In this document: positions 24,910 to 33,452 of the stretch, in pieces
Position numbering within the stretch: position 1 is the stretch's first letter
Layout: the number at the start of each line of letters is the position of its first letter
Source: an uncultured bacterium
GTDB taxonomy: Bacteria > Verrucomicrobiota > Kiritimatiellia > RFP12 > UBA1067
DNA length: 64,000 nt
Direction: 5' to 3'
NCBI GenBank assembly: GCA_902799955.1
Contig: CADCCQ010000009.1
Location: forward strand, 114,942 to 178,941
The notes under the pieces: generated by a model
Told to the model about the DNA's origin: nothing
What the model saw: the letters and a program-made list of their open reading frames with translations, nothing else
The model's database searches: none
Program-made: the position numbers and the translations under genes

Positions 24910-27423
24910 ATGAAAAAGATAATTACCGCCGCCCTTGGCGCGATGCTGCTGGGCGGATGCACGATGAAGGAGTTCTCGTCGACGCCGCTGTACAGCGGGC
25001 ACGAGGTGAAGTTCACGGGACGGGTCGAGGACCGCATAAATCTATGGCCGGCCGCCTACTACCGCGAGCCGGTCGGGTCGATCGCGTGGCCGCTGATATC
25101 GTGGGGCGACGACCACCTGGCGTTCAGGCCGGTCTATTCGCAGTACAGGCAGGGCGGGAGCGGCAGCGGGGACTACGACGAGTTCAACGTCCTGTGGCCG
25201 GTCGGACAGTTCGACACGCGCCACGACGACTACCGGTTTTTCCCGTTCTTCTGGGGCGAGAGCCGAGGCGGCGACGAGCCGTACTTCTGCCTCTTCCCGC
25301 TCCTGTGGTGGAATCGCGACTTCGCGGGCGTAATGCCGTTCTTCTGGGATCGCAGCGGCAGCGGCAACGAGATGGGCTTTTGCGTGTTCCCGCTGTTCTG
25401 GTCCGAGGTCAAGTCCTCTGGACGCCTCTGGAACACGCTCTTCCCGCTCTACTACTACCAGTCCAACGAGGAGCAGTTCGGCAGCAAGGGCCAGCGCATC
25501 ATGGCGAGCGGCAGCAAGTTCTGGGCGTTCTGCGGCCTCGCCGGATACAACCGGCTCGATGGCAAGTTCACCGACCACCGCTTCCTGCCGTTCTACCTCT
25601 ATGACGACGGCGACTTCTACTCTCTTCCGTATTCGCGCTATCGTAGCAGCGGAAGATGCAAGAGCCGCGTCCTCCTCGGATTTGCGGGCTGGGATTCGAC
25701 CACGAACGGCGAGTACAGGAAGTCGTGGCTCTTCCCGCTCTACTACCACGACCAGGACGAACTGGTGACGCCACTCTTCGGCAAGTCCAGGGCCGACGAC
25801 TCCAGCTGGCTGCTGCCGATATACTACAACGACAGGGACGCGTTTCTCACTCCGCTTTTCGGCAAGACGAAGAACGCCGACTGGCTAATACCGTTCTACT
25901 ACCACGACGAGTCGAAGTTCCTCACGCCGCTCGGCGGAAAGTCCGGCGACGCGAACTGGGTGCTGCCGCTCTACTGGCGCGACGGCGAGAACTTCGCGTC
26001 GCTTCCGTACATCGAGAAGCGCGGCAAGGACGGCGAGGTCGACTCCGCGTTCTCCCTGCCGATCCTCTCCGGCTACGAGCGCGACCACAAGACGGGAGAC
26101 AGGCTGCTCTACATGTTCCTGGGGCTTGGCGGACACGTCTGGAACGACGAGACTGGTGGCGCGAGCTGGGTGTTCCCGCTCTTCTACAGCGACCGCGAGA
26201 GCTTCTACACGCTTCTCTACGGACGCAACCCGCGCCGCAGCTGGCTATTCCCGGTATACTTCGACGGGGAGGACCGCACGTACATAACGCCCCTCTACGG
26301 GCGCGACAAGAAGGACGGCTCCGACTGGCTCTTCCCGCTCTACTACCGCGACAAGGATTCCTTCGTCACGCCGATCTACGGCAAGTCCGGCGACGGGGAC
26401 TGGCTGATACCGTTCTACGCCCGGAGCGAGGACGGCGTCAACACGATTCCGTTCTCGTACTGGGACGACGCGAAGAAGGGGACGAAGGGCTTTTTCTCGC
26501 TGCCGCTTCTCTCGGGCGCGAACTGGAGCACAAACACAAGCGAATACACGTGGCTTTCGCTCTGCGGGCTCATAGGCGGGAAGTCGAACGCGTCCGGCAC
26601 CAGCCAGAGCGAGTGGGCCTTCCCGCTGTTCCACCGCGAGAAGGGCCGTTCGTTCATGTCGATCCCGTACGGCTGGGAAGGCGGCGGCACGGCGCAGACG
26701 AACACGTACTTCGCGTGCAGCCTCGCCGGGGTGCGCTCCGGGGCGAAGGAGGGCGGCTGGCTCTTCCCCCTCTTCAACCACAAGAAGGACGCGGACTTCG
26801 AGGAGAAGGCTGCGTGGCTTGACCGCGAGACTCTTCCCGACGACATCAAGGTCACGACGCGCCCCGCCACCAACTGGGTCTGGAACGCCAAGACGCACAA
26901 GCGCGACATAATGCAGACGTATGTCGAGACGAACGCAACGTACGTCTCGGCGTACAACGAATGGTCTCACCTGCTCTTCTCGGACAACGACCGGGACGTC
27001 GGCGGACACAAGGAGTACAGGAAGGACTCCTATCGGATGTCGGCGCACCACAAGATGGGCAACCTGCTCTTCTTCCGCCGCGAGAAATCGCGCCATGTGG
27101 ACTTCGACCTGACCACGCGCAGGAAGACGTCCGACACCGAGAAGGGCTGGCATTCGCTTCTGCCGCTCGGGTACTACCACGAGTGGGAGTCGGACGCGAT
27201 GAAGGGCACGTCGAAGCAGTGTCACCGCGTCCTCTGGAAACTCTGGGACTGGGAGGAGGAGAACGGCGACGTCTCGCTCGACGTGTTCCCGGGCTTCACC
27301 TACGACTCCAAGAAGAACGGCTACTCGAAGACCTCGTTCCTCTGGCGCTTCTTCCGCTGGGAGAGCGACCCGGAGAGGAAAAAGAAGTCGCTTGACCTGT
27401 TCTTCATCCCGCTGTGGAGGTGA
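24910..27423 (+). CDS. Repeat lipoprotein with W-L-F-P-L-Y-Y / T-P-L-Y-G-K repeats
   Basis: An 837-residue lipoprotein (lipobox LLGGC, Cys about residue 17). ATG 24910 follows an AGGGAG ribosome site; the longer frame upstream overlaps the previous gene and has no signal. The body is made of at least a dozen repeats of about 25 residues of the form DxxWLxPLYYxDxDxFxTPLYGKxx (SWLFPLYYHDQDELVTPLFG, NADWLIPFYYHDESKFLTPL, SDWLFPLYYRDKDSFVTPIY). Alternating aromatic and short-turn residues suggest a beta-propeller or beta-solenoid on the outer surface. I recognise no catalytic motif and cannot name a function. It is last before the CE15 promoter. Confidence 0.7.
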   Translation: MKKIITAALGAMLLGGCTMKEFSSTPLYSGHEVKFTGRVEDRINLWPAAYYREPVGSIAWPLISWGDDHLAFRPVYSQYRQGGSGSGDYDEFNVLWPVGQFDTRHDDYRFFPFFWGESRGGDEPYFCLFPLLWWNRDFAGVMPFFWDRSGSGNEMGFCVFPLFWSEVKSSGRLWNTLFPLYYYQSNEEQFGSKGQRIMASGSKFWAFCGLAGYNRLDGKFTDHRFLPFYLYDDGDFYSLPYSRYRSSGRCKSRVLLGFAGWDSTTNGEYRKSWLFPLYYHDQDELVTPLFGKSRADDSSWLLPIYYNDRDAFLTPLFGKTKNADWLIPFYYHDESKFLTPLGGKSGDANWVLPLYWRDGENFASLPYIEKRGKDGEVDSAFSLPILSGYERDHKTGDRLLYMFLGLGGHVWNDETGGASWVFPLFYSDRESFYTLLYGRNPRRSWLFPVYFDGEDRTYITPLYGRDKKDGSDWLFPLYYRDKDSFVTPIYGKSGDGDWLIPFYARSEDGVNTIPFSYWDDAKKGTKGFFSLPLLSGANWSTNTSEYTWLSLCGLIGGKSNASGTSQSEWAFPLFHREKGRSFMSIPYGWEGGGTAQTNTYFACSLAGVRSGAKEGGWLFPLFNHKKDADFEEKAAWLDRETLPDDIKVTTRPATNWVWNAKTHKRDIMQTYVETNATYVSAYNEWSHLLFSDNDRDVGGHKEYRKDSYRMSAHHKMGNLLFFRREKSRHVDFDLTTRRKTSDTEKGWHSLLPLGYYHEWESDAMKGTSKQCHRVLWKLWDWEEENGDVSLDVFPGFTYDSKKNGYSKTSFLWRFFRWESDPERKKKSLDLFFIPLWR

Positions 27424-27452
27424 GGGGGAACGTGCGAAGCACGGACGGCGGG

Positions 27453-27487
27453 CTAACGACTAACCACTAGCGACTATCGACTAAATA
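27453..27487 (+). repeat. Five degenerate heptamers abutting a promoter
   Basis: Five consecutive 7-bp units of the form CTAnCnA (first CTAACGA, last CTAAATA), 35 bp in total, followed after three bases by TATAAT. Counterparts upstream of the 39.7-kb gene share the final CTAAATATG before their TATAAT. Confidence 0.85.
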
Positions 27488-27490
27488 TGC

Positions 27491-27496
27491 TATAAT
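27491..27496 (+). promoter_or_regulatory. CE15 gene promoter, extended -10
   Basis: TGC-TATAAT (box 27491-27496). The place of a -35 is occupied by the heptamer array. The leader of about 70 bases contains a strong GC hairpin (arms 27521-27530 and 27536-27543) before the GGAGG ribosome site. Confidence 0.65.
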
Positions 27497-27573
27497 GTCC
27501 CTGTCGCCCGAGGGCGGGCGGCGGGGCGCCGTGTCGGCGCCGCTTGGGAAAGGGCAAGAATACGGAGGATGAA

Positions 27574-28776
27574 ATGAAGGAAGTCGACAGGATGGGTTGG
27601 CGCGTGGCAGTCGGCGCGATTGCGGCGGTGGCGGCCGCGCAGTTCGCGGCGGCTGTGGAGCCAAAGGGCGTGCCGGAGCTGATGACGGCGTTCGACGGGA
27701 AGACGAAGATAGGGACCGTCGCGCAGTGGGAGGGTGTTCGCGCCCCGGAGCTCCTTGAGAGGTTCACGAAGTGCGAGTACGGTCGCCGTCCAGTGGATCG
27801 GCCCGACACGCTTGCGTTCGAGCTGGCCGAGCCCGACAAGTTGATGATGGACGGCAAGGCGATCCGCAAGCGCGTACGCGTTTCGTGGAAGGGTCCGCTC
27901 GCCTCGCAGAGCTTCGTCTTCACGGCGTTCATCCCCGTGACGGCGAAGGAGCGCCCCGCGCCCGGCTTCATACTCATCTGCAACCGCCCCGCCGCCGAGA
28001 ACATCGACCCGGAGCGCGTGAAGAAGAGCGGATTCTGGCCGGCGGAGCGGATCGTGGAGCGCGGCTACGCGGCGATTGCGTTCTGGAACGGCGACGTCGC
28101 GCCGGACGACTCGAAGGGCAACTGTTCGAAGGGCGTGCACGCCTGCTGGTCGAAGGAGCGCACGGCGGAGAGCTGGGGCGCACTGTCCGCGTGGGCGTGG
28201 GGCGCGAGCCGCGTTATGGACTGGATCGAGACCGAGCCGCTCCTGGACGCGAAGCACGTCGCGGTCGTCGGGCACTCGCGCGGAGGCAAGACCGCGCTCG
28301 TCGCCGGCGTCTACGACAGGCGCTTCGCGATGGCGTGCTCAAACTGCTCGGGGTGCTCAGGCGCGAAGCTGAACCACATCGCCCTGCCTAAGTCGGAGTC
28401 CATCGCCCGAATCTCGAAGACGTTCCCGCACTGGTTCTGCCTGAACTACGCGAATTTCGCCGGCAAGGAGTTCGAGATGGACTTCGACCAGCACGAGTTC
28501 ATCGCGCTCATCGCGCCGCGCCTCGTGTGCGTGGCGTCCGCGACGAAGGACTACTGGGCGGGTCAGCGGGGCGAATGGTGGTCGGCGAAGCTCGCGAGCC
28601 CCGCGTGGGAGCTGTACGGGATGAGGGGGCTCGTCGCGGAGTCCTTCCCGAAGCCCGACGCGCCGCAGCAGGAGGGGTGCGTCTCGTACCACATCCGCAC
28701 GGGGATCCACAACCTCACCCCGTACGACTGGGACCGCTACATGGACTTCGCCGACAGGCACGGCTGGAGAAAGTGA
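27574..28776 (+). CDS. CE15 glucuronoyl methylesterase-like carbohydrate esterase
   Basis: Exported serine esterase of 400 residues. Family CE15 cleaves ester bonds between glucuronic acid of xylan and lignin alcohols, or methyl-glucuronoyl esters. From ATG 27574 (ribosome site GGAGG) a Trp-containing N-terminus leads into a signal peptide (about residues 8-28). The nucleophile elbow is GHSRGGKTAL with S235, and the C-terminal catalytic His lies in HIRTGIHNLTPYDW (about H379). Other CE15 marks are ERGYAAIAFWNGDVAPDD and WGWG-like AWAWGASRVMDW. It stands alone between its own promoter and that of the thioredoxin-GH95 operon. Activity on pectic or host uronates is an alternative. Confidence 0.87.
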   Translation: MKEVDRMGWRVAVGAIAAVAAAQFAAAVEPKGVPELMTAFDGKTKIGTVAQWEGVRAPELLERFTKCEYGRRPVDRPDTLAFELAEPDKLMMDGKAIRKRVRVSWKGPLASQSFVFTAFIPVTAKERPAPGFILICNRPAAENIDPERVKKSGFWPAERIVERGYAAIAFWNGDVAPDDSKGNCSKGVHACWSKERTAESWGALSAWAWGASRVMDWIETEPLLDAKHVAVVGHSRGGKTALVAGVYDRRFAMACSNCSGCSGAKLNHIALPKSESIARISKTFPHWFCLNYANFAGKEFEMDFDQHEFIALIAPRLVCVASATKDYWAGQRGEWWSAKLASPAWELYGMRGLVAESFPKPDAPQQEGCVSYHIRTGIHNLTPYDWDRYMDFADRHGWRK

Positions 28777-28778
28777 TG

Positions 28779-28808
28779 TTGACACGAAAACGCCAGAAAT
28801 GGTAAAAT
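28779..28808 (+). promoter_or_regulatory. Promoter of the thioredoxin-GH95-stator operon
   Basis: A perfect TTGACA (28779-28784) directly after the CE15 stop, 18-bp spacer, TGG-TAAAAT (box 28803-28808). The next ATG is 60 bases downstream. Confidence 0.8.
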
Positions 28809-28867
28809 AGTCACGTGGGCTTCCAGGGGAAGCGCACAAAAAACAAAAAAAGAAAGGAACAGACACC

Positions 28868-29575
28868 ATGCAGAGAATCAAGATCGGCGCGCTGGCGGCG
28901 GCATTCGCGGCGGCGACGCTTGCGGCTACGGCGGCGACATCCACGCCCAAGGGCTTCACTGACAACCTCGACGAGGCGCTCAAGAGCGCGAAGGCGAACA
29001 AGCGCTACGTGGTGGCCGTGTTCAGCGGCAGCGACTGGTGCGGCTGGTGCAAGAAGCTCGAGAAGGAGATCCTCTCGACCGAGGAGTTCCGCAAGGGCGC
29101 GGCGGGGAAATACGAACTCGTGTACATCGACAACCCCCGGGACAAGGAACTGCTCTCCGAGCACGGCAAGGAGAACAACAGGAAGCTCACGTCGAAGTAC
29201 GAAGTCCGCGGATTCCCGACAGTGCTGGTCCTCGACGGCGACGGCAAGAAGGTCGCGGAGCTGGGCTACGACAGGGGCGGCCCCCAGAAGTACCTCGAGA
29301 AGCTCGAGGAGGAGACGAAGTACGCGCCTGACATCAAGAAGTACATCACCCCGATCGAGGAGGCCCTGAGCCGCAACGACGAGGCGATGCAGAAGGAGAT
29401 GCAGGAGGCCGCGAAGAAAGTCGCGAAGAAGTACATCGCAGTCTACGAGAAGGCGTTCAAGGATGCCCGTGCGACGAAGGTCCCCGAGTACCTTGAGAAG
29501 CGCAAGGAAGACGTCATCTCCAAGCAGGAGCGGAGCTTCAAGAGGATCAAGAAGTTCGCCGAGGGCGAAGACTAG
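28868..29575 (+). CDS. Exported thioredoxin-fold protein with C-terminal helical tail
   Basis: A 235-residue exported protein with signal peptide (about 1-23). The thioredoxin fold has the redox motif CGWC (SDWCGWCKKLEKE, about residues 57-60) and the cis-Pro in RGFPTVLVLDGDG. The last about 95 residues are charged, coiled-coil-like helices rich in Lys and Glu. WCGWCK with a downstream LDxxG resembles the Thioredoxin_7/DsbD-gamma type. It probably reduces or isomerises disulfides of exported proteins. It heads a transcript that continues into GH95 and the stator-like module. Confidence 0.85.
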   Translation: MQRIKIGALAAAFAAATLAATAATSTPKGFTDNLDEALKSAKANKRYVVAVFSGSDWCGWCKKLEKEILSTEEFRKGAAGKYELVYIDNPRDKELLSEHGKENNRKLTSKYEVRGFPTVLVLDGDGKKVAELGYDRGGPQKYLEKLEEETKYAPDIKKYITPIEEALSRNDEAMQKEMQEAAKKVAKKYIAVYEKAFKDARATKVPEYLEKRKEDVISKQERSFKRIKKFAEGED

Positions 29576-29611
29576 CCCGTTCCGCAGCCTGAAAGCAGGA
29601 AGAGAACGCAC

Positions 29612-31912
29612 ATGAAGAGACTTGCCTTGTTCGCAGCCGTGGGCATCGCCGCGGCTGCGGGTTCATCGGCTTTTGCCGTCTCCCGGCACTGCATAACCTC
29701 CCGCAGGCCGGCGACCGACTCCATACAGGGGTGGGAACGCGAATCGTACCCGATAGGCAACGGGTGGTTCGGCGTAAACGTGTTCGGCGGCGTGGAGTCC
29801 GAGAGGCTGCAGGTCACCGAGAACTCGTTCCTCACGAAGCGCAACCTCACGAATGCGCTCGACATCAGGCTGCGGTTCCTCGGCGGCAAGGGCAAGGCCA
29901 AGGACTATGTCCGCTCTCTTGAGCTCGAGACGGGGCTTTCGCGCGTCGAGTACAAGCTCGGCTCCGTCGGATACGTCCGCGAGGCGTTCGCGTCCTACCC
30001 CGACCGCGTCATGGCGGTGAGGCTGGAGGCGACGGAGAATGGGGCGCTTTCCTTCGACCTGAAGCCGGAGACGCCGTTCCTGCGCCCGTTCGGCTCGGGC
30101 GCGGCGGCGGACGTTGGCCGGGCGGGGCGCGTCACGGCCCGCGGCAGGTCGATCGACGTCGTGCAGCACCTCCAGTACTACGACGTGAAGTTCTACGGGC
30201 TCCTCGACGTCGACGCCGACGGGGAGGTGAAGGCGAACGGCGACGCCATCGAGGTGCGCGGCGCGAAGACTGCGACGATAATCTTCTCGTGCGGCACCAA
30301 CTACCGCCTCTGCCCGGAGGCGTTCAGCGGCGCCGGCAGGAAGTCGCCTGCCGCGCCGGCGGTGGACGCCCCCGACCCGGCCGTAGCGGAGCGCGTGAAG
30401 GCGTGCGTCGCCGCGGCGCGCGCGAAGGGGTACGAGAGGCTGAAGGCCGACCACCTGAAGGACTTCACGGGGCTGATGGACCGCGTCGCCGTCAACCTCC
30501 CGGGCGCGGAGCGCGACACGGCCCGCGAGGCGACGGACCTCCTCGCCGCGGCGAAGGCCTCGGGTCGCGCCAGTCCATATCTCGAGGAGACGTTCTTCCA
30601 GTACGGGCGCTACCTCCTCGTCTCGTCGTCGCGCCCGGGGACGCTCCCCGCGAACCTCCAGGGGACGTGGACGGGGCATGACAAGTCTCCGTGGGGGTCG
30701 GGCTACTGGCACAACATCAACGTTCAGATGAACTACTGGCCGGCGTTCATCACGAACCTCGCGGAGTGCTTCTGGCCGTACGCGGAGTTCAACGCGGCGT
30801 TCCGCCCGGTGACGCGTCCGTTCGTCGCCGACTACCTCGCGAAGCACAAGCTGGGCGCGGCGCCGTCGAAGGAGGAGTCGCCCGACATCTGGTGCGTCGG
30901 CACCGCCGTCTACCCGTACACCGCGGGCGGCGGGCCCGGCGGGCACTCCGGCCCCGGCACCGGCGGCCTCACGACGAAGCTCTTCGCGGACTGGTACGAC
31001 TACACGCTCGACAGGGATGCGCTGGAGAAGCACGTCTGGCCCGTCATCCACGGCATGGCCGACTTCCTGTGCCGCTGCGTGAAGGAGAAGGACGGCAAGT
31101 ATCTCTCCGCGTTCTCAGCGTCGCCGGAGCAGTACGACTACCGCGCCAAGGTCGAGAAGGGCAGGCGCCGCCCGTACTACCACACCGTCGGCTGCGCGTT
31201 CGACCAGCAGATGATCTGGGAGAACAACAACGACCTCCTCCGCCTCGCGAAGGTCCTCGGGCGCGAGGACGACCCAGTGGTTCGCCGTGTCAAGGAGCAG
31301 ATCGACCGCTACGACCCCGTGCAGGTCGGCGAGTCCGGGCAGGTCAAGGAATACCGCGAGGAGAAGAAGTACGGCGAGATCGGACAGTACCACCACCGCC
31401 ACATCTCGCACCTCGTCGGGCTCTACCCGGGGACTCTCATCAACGCGACGAAGCCCGAGTGGATGGCCGCGGCGGCGAAGGCGCTGGACTTCCGCGGCGA
31501 CAGGTCCACGGGCTGGGCGCTCGCGCACCGCATGAACTGCCGCGCGAGGCTCGGCGACGGCGACCACGCGCGCAAGCTCCTCGGCGTGATGCTCGCCGAG
31601 CGGACCTTCTCCAACCTCTGGGACGCGCATCCGCCCTACCAGATCGACGGCAACTTCGGCGCCACGAGCGCGGTCGCGGAGATGCTCCTGCAGAGCCACG
31701 CGGGCTATGTCGACATCCTGCCCGCGCTTCCATCCGCATGGGCGAAGGAGGGTTCGTTCAAGGGCCTCTGCGCACGCGGCAGGCTCGTCGTCGACTGCGA
31801 ATGGAAAGACGGCAGGCCCGTCGCCGTGACCGTCCGCGCGCCCAGGGGCGCGAAGCCGGACGTGCGCTTTGCCGGCAAGCCCGTCGCGTACAGGCTGGTG
31901 CAGGCGCCATGA
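29612..31912 (+). CDS. GH95 alpha-L-fucosidase / galactosidase (second paralogue)
   Basis: Exported GH95 enzyme, 766 residues with a signal peptide (about 1-22). The N-terminal beta domain is shorter than in the paralogue at 14365; catalytic positions match: NINVQMNYW (N368/N370), GQVKEY (about E580) and [12 protein letters not shown] (about D679). A Gly-rich loop, TAGGGPGGHSGPGTGG, is not in the first copy and lies in the region lining the barrel entrance, so substrate choice probably differs. Its stop overlaps the first stator-like gene as ATGA, tying a glycosidase to a membrane energy-transducing module on one transcript. Confidence 0.9.
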   Translation: MKRLALFAAVGIAAAAGSSAFAVSRHCITSRRPATDSIQGWERESYPIGNGWFGVNVFGGVESERLQVTENSFLTKRNLTNALDIRLRFLGGKGKAKDYVRSLELETGLSRVEYKLGSVGYVREAFASYPDRVMAVRLEATENGALSFDLKPETPFLRPFGSGAAADVGRAGRVTARGRSIDVVQHLQYYDVKFYGLLDVDADGEVKANGDAIEVRGAKTATIIFSCGTNYRLCPEAFSGAGRKSPAAPAVDAPDPAVAERVKACVAAARAKGYERLKADHLKDFTGLMDRVAVNLPGAERDTAREATDLLAAAKASGRASPYLEETFFQYGRYLLVSSSRPGTLPANLQGTWTGHDKSPWGSGYWHNINVQMNYWPAFITNLAECFWPYAEFNAAFRPVTRPFVADYLAKHKLGAAPSKEESPDIWCVGTAVYPYTAGGGPGGHSGPGTGGLTTKLFADWYDYTLDRDALEKHVWPVIHGMADFLCRCVKEKDGKYLSAFSASPEQYDYRAKVEKGRRRPYYHTVGCAFDQQMIWENNNDLLRLAKVLGREDDPVVRRVKEQIDRYDPVQVGESGQVKEYREEKKYGEIGQYHHRHISHLVGLYPGTLINATKPEWMAAAAKALDFRGDRSTGWALAHRMNCRARLGDGDHARKLLGVMLAERTFSNLWDAHPPYQIDGNFGATSAVAEMLLQSHAGYVDILPALPSAWAKEGSFKGLCARGRLVVDCEWKDGRPVAVTVRAPRGAKPDVRFAGKPVAYRLVQAP

Positions 31913-32757
31913 AGAAGATCCTCCTGCTCTTCGTCCTTTGCGCGGCGGCGACGGCGTTCTGCGCGCTCGCGTTCGTGAACAACGTCGCGGCGGTGGCGCA
32001 GTGGTGGTCCGCATTCCTCGCGGCGGGCGGCGATTCGTCGTCCGTCGCCGCGAAGATGCCCGGGATCATCCCGTGGCTCTCGTGGTCGGCCGTCGACTAC
32101 TCCGCCGTGACGACGTTCATCCCGACGCTCGGCTTCCTCTGCATGACGGTCTCGCTGCTCCGCATGCTCGCCGGGCGCCGCGCCCGCGCCGGGGACTTCC
32201 CATTCTTCAGGGGCTCCGACCAGCTCAACGTCGCCCTCGGGCTCTTCGGCACGCTCTGGGGCATAATCGTCATCGGATACTTCCGGCTGGACACAGTGAC
32301 GATGGCCGACCTCATGCAGTGCCTCCACACCGCGCTATTCTCGACGCTCATGGCGGTCGTCTGGGTGTTCCTCGTCGACCGCCCGCTCGTCAGGCCGCTC
32401 TTCACGCGCCTGCTGGAGCGCTCCGGGCTCGCCGAGACCGACGAGGGCGACCTCTCCGCCGCCGTCGAGCGCCTCGTCGAGCGCCTCGGCGCGGCGTCCG
32501 ACGCCTTCGACCGCCGCCAGGCGGAGTTCGAGGCCGCGTTCGAGAGGCGCCAGAGGGAGTTCGAGGAGGCCGCCGAGCGCCGCCACGCGGAGCAGCAGGC
32601 GAAGTTCGAGCAGCGCCAGGCCGCGTACGAGCGCGACTTCGACGCCCGTCAGAAGGAGTACGTCGAGTTCTTCCGCCGCCGCATCGACGAGCTTGAACGC
32701 CGCGCCGAGGGCGCCGAGGCGAGGCTGAAGAAGGTGGCGGAGGCGGTGATCGGATGA
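31909..32757 (+). CDS. MotA/TolQ/ExbB (ZorA)-like membrane protein with coiled-coil tail
   Basis: A 282-residue inner-membrane protein. Four hydrophobic segments are visible: about residues 3-24, 63-86, 105-126 (LNVALGLFGTLWGIIVIGYF) and 138-160 (LHTALFSTLMAVVWVFLV). Segments 3 and 4 carry the pattern of the MotA/TolQ/ExbB proton-channel family (G-L-F-G-T-x-x-G, then A-L-x-S-T). From about residue 185 to the end is a continuous charged heptad-like coiled coil (FERRQREFEEAAERRHAEQQ), predicted cytoplasmic. A 5-subunit stator with a long intracellular tail is the arrangement of ZorA in Zorya defence. It is translationally coupled to GH95 upstream and to the next gene (ATGA at both ends). Confidence 0.7.
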   Translation: MKKILLLFVLCAAATAFCALAFVNNVAAVAQWWSAFLAAGGDSSSVAAKMPGIIPWLSWSAVDYSAVTTFIPTLGFLCMTVSLLRMLAGRRARAGDFPFFRGSDQLNVALGLFGTLWGIIVIGYFRLDTVTMADLMQCLHTALFSTLMAVVWVFLVDRPLVRPLFTRLLERSGLAETDEGDLSAAVERLVERLGAASDAFDRRQAEFEAAFERRQREFEEAAERRHAEQQAKFEQRQAAYERDFDARQKEYVEFFRRRIDELERRAEGAEARLKKVAEAVIG

Positions 32758-33452
32758 CGGACGCCGACAGGAGGGCGCTTGGACGGCTCGCGGGCGGGGG
32801 TGTCTCCGGCCGCGCCACGACGGACGACCTGCAGGGGCTCCTCCTGCAGGTGGTGTTCGCGCTCCTCATGGTCTTCATGATAGCGTACTTCATCTTCGTC
32901 GAGACTTCGAAGAAGGAGCGTACGGAGCAGGTGATGGAGCTGAACCGCCAGAAGCTCGTTCTCGCTCTCGACAAGGTGGCCGAGGACCACCGCGTTAAGT
33001 ACGGGCTCAACGCCCTTATGACCCAGGGGACCGACGGGCGCCGCACGTTCGACGCGGACGAGCATGTGAAGGGCGGGAGGATCGACCTCGCGCCCGCCGC
33101 GAAGTCCGCGTTCTCCTCCGGCTCCGCCGCCGCGTTCGGCGACTACTCCGACGTCCCCGCGCTCGTCGCGGAGTGGCGCTCGGGCGTCCTCGCGGAGGCG
33201 AAGCTCGCCGAGGACGACCTCTCCGACGACGAGAGGAAGTGGCTCGGCGACGAGGTGGCGCGCGCGGTGGAGTCCGTTAGGCTCGACGCCCGCGGCGTCC
33301 AGCGCGCTCTTGCGGCGCGCCTGCAGCGCCAGTGGATTGACAACCCGTCCGCGCTCGGCGGGATATCCGACCCAGGGGAGCTCGCGGACGCCCTGAGGTC
33401 GAAGTCGCTGAAGCTCGTCTCCGAGGCGACGGGCGCGGAGGTGCTGCCATGA
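32754..33452 (+). CDS. MotB/ExbD (ZorB)-like single-span membrane protein
   Basis: A 232-residue protein with one membrane helix near residues 27-49 (LLLQVVFALLMVFMIAYFIF) preceded by DD (TTDDLQG), the place where ExbD/MotB proteins keep the proton-carrying Asp. Gene order after a MotA/ExbB-like protein and ATGA coupling on both sides support a stator partner. The periplasmic part, about 180 residues, is charged and helical, and I see no OmpA-like peptidoglycan-binding motif, which distinguishes it from MotB and ZorB. Partner and role are inferred. Confidence 0.6.
   Translation: MTDADRRALGRLAGGGVSGRATTDDLQGLLLQVVFALLMVFMIAYFIFVETSKKERTEQVMELNRQKLVLALDKVAEDHRVKYGLNALMTQGTDGRRTFDADEHVKGGRIDLAPAAKSAFSSGSAAAFGDYSDVPALVAEWRSGVLAEAKLAEDDLSDDERKWLGDEVARAVESVRLDARGVQRALAARLQRQWIDNPSALGGISDPGELADALRSKSLKLVSEATGAEVLP

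Noticed and set aside
27431..27443. CGTGCGAAGCACG hairpin as a terminator
   Set aside because: Short five-base stem and no following T run. No convincing Rho-independent terminator was found in the window.
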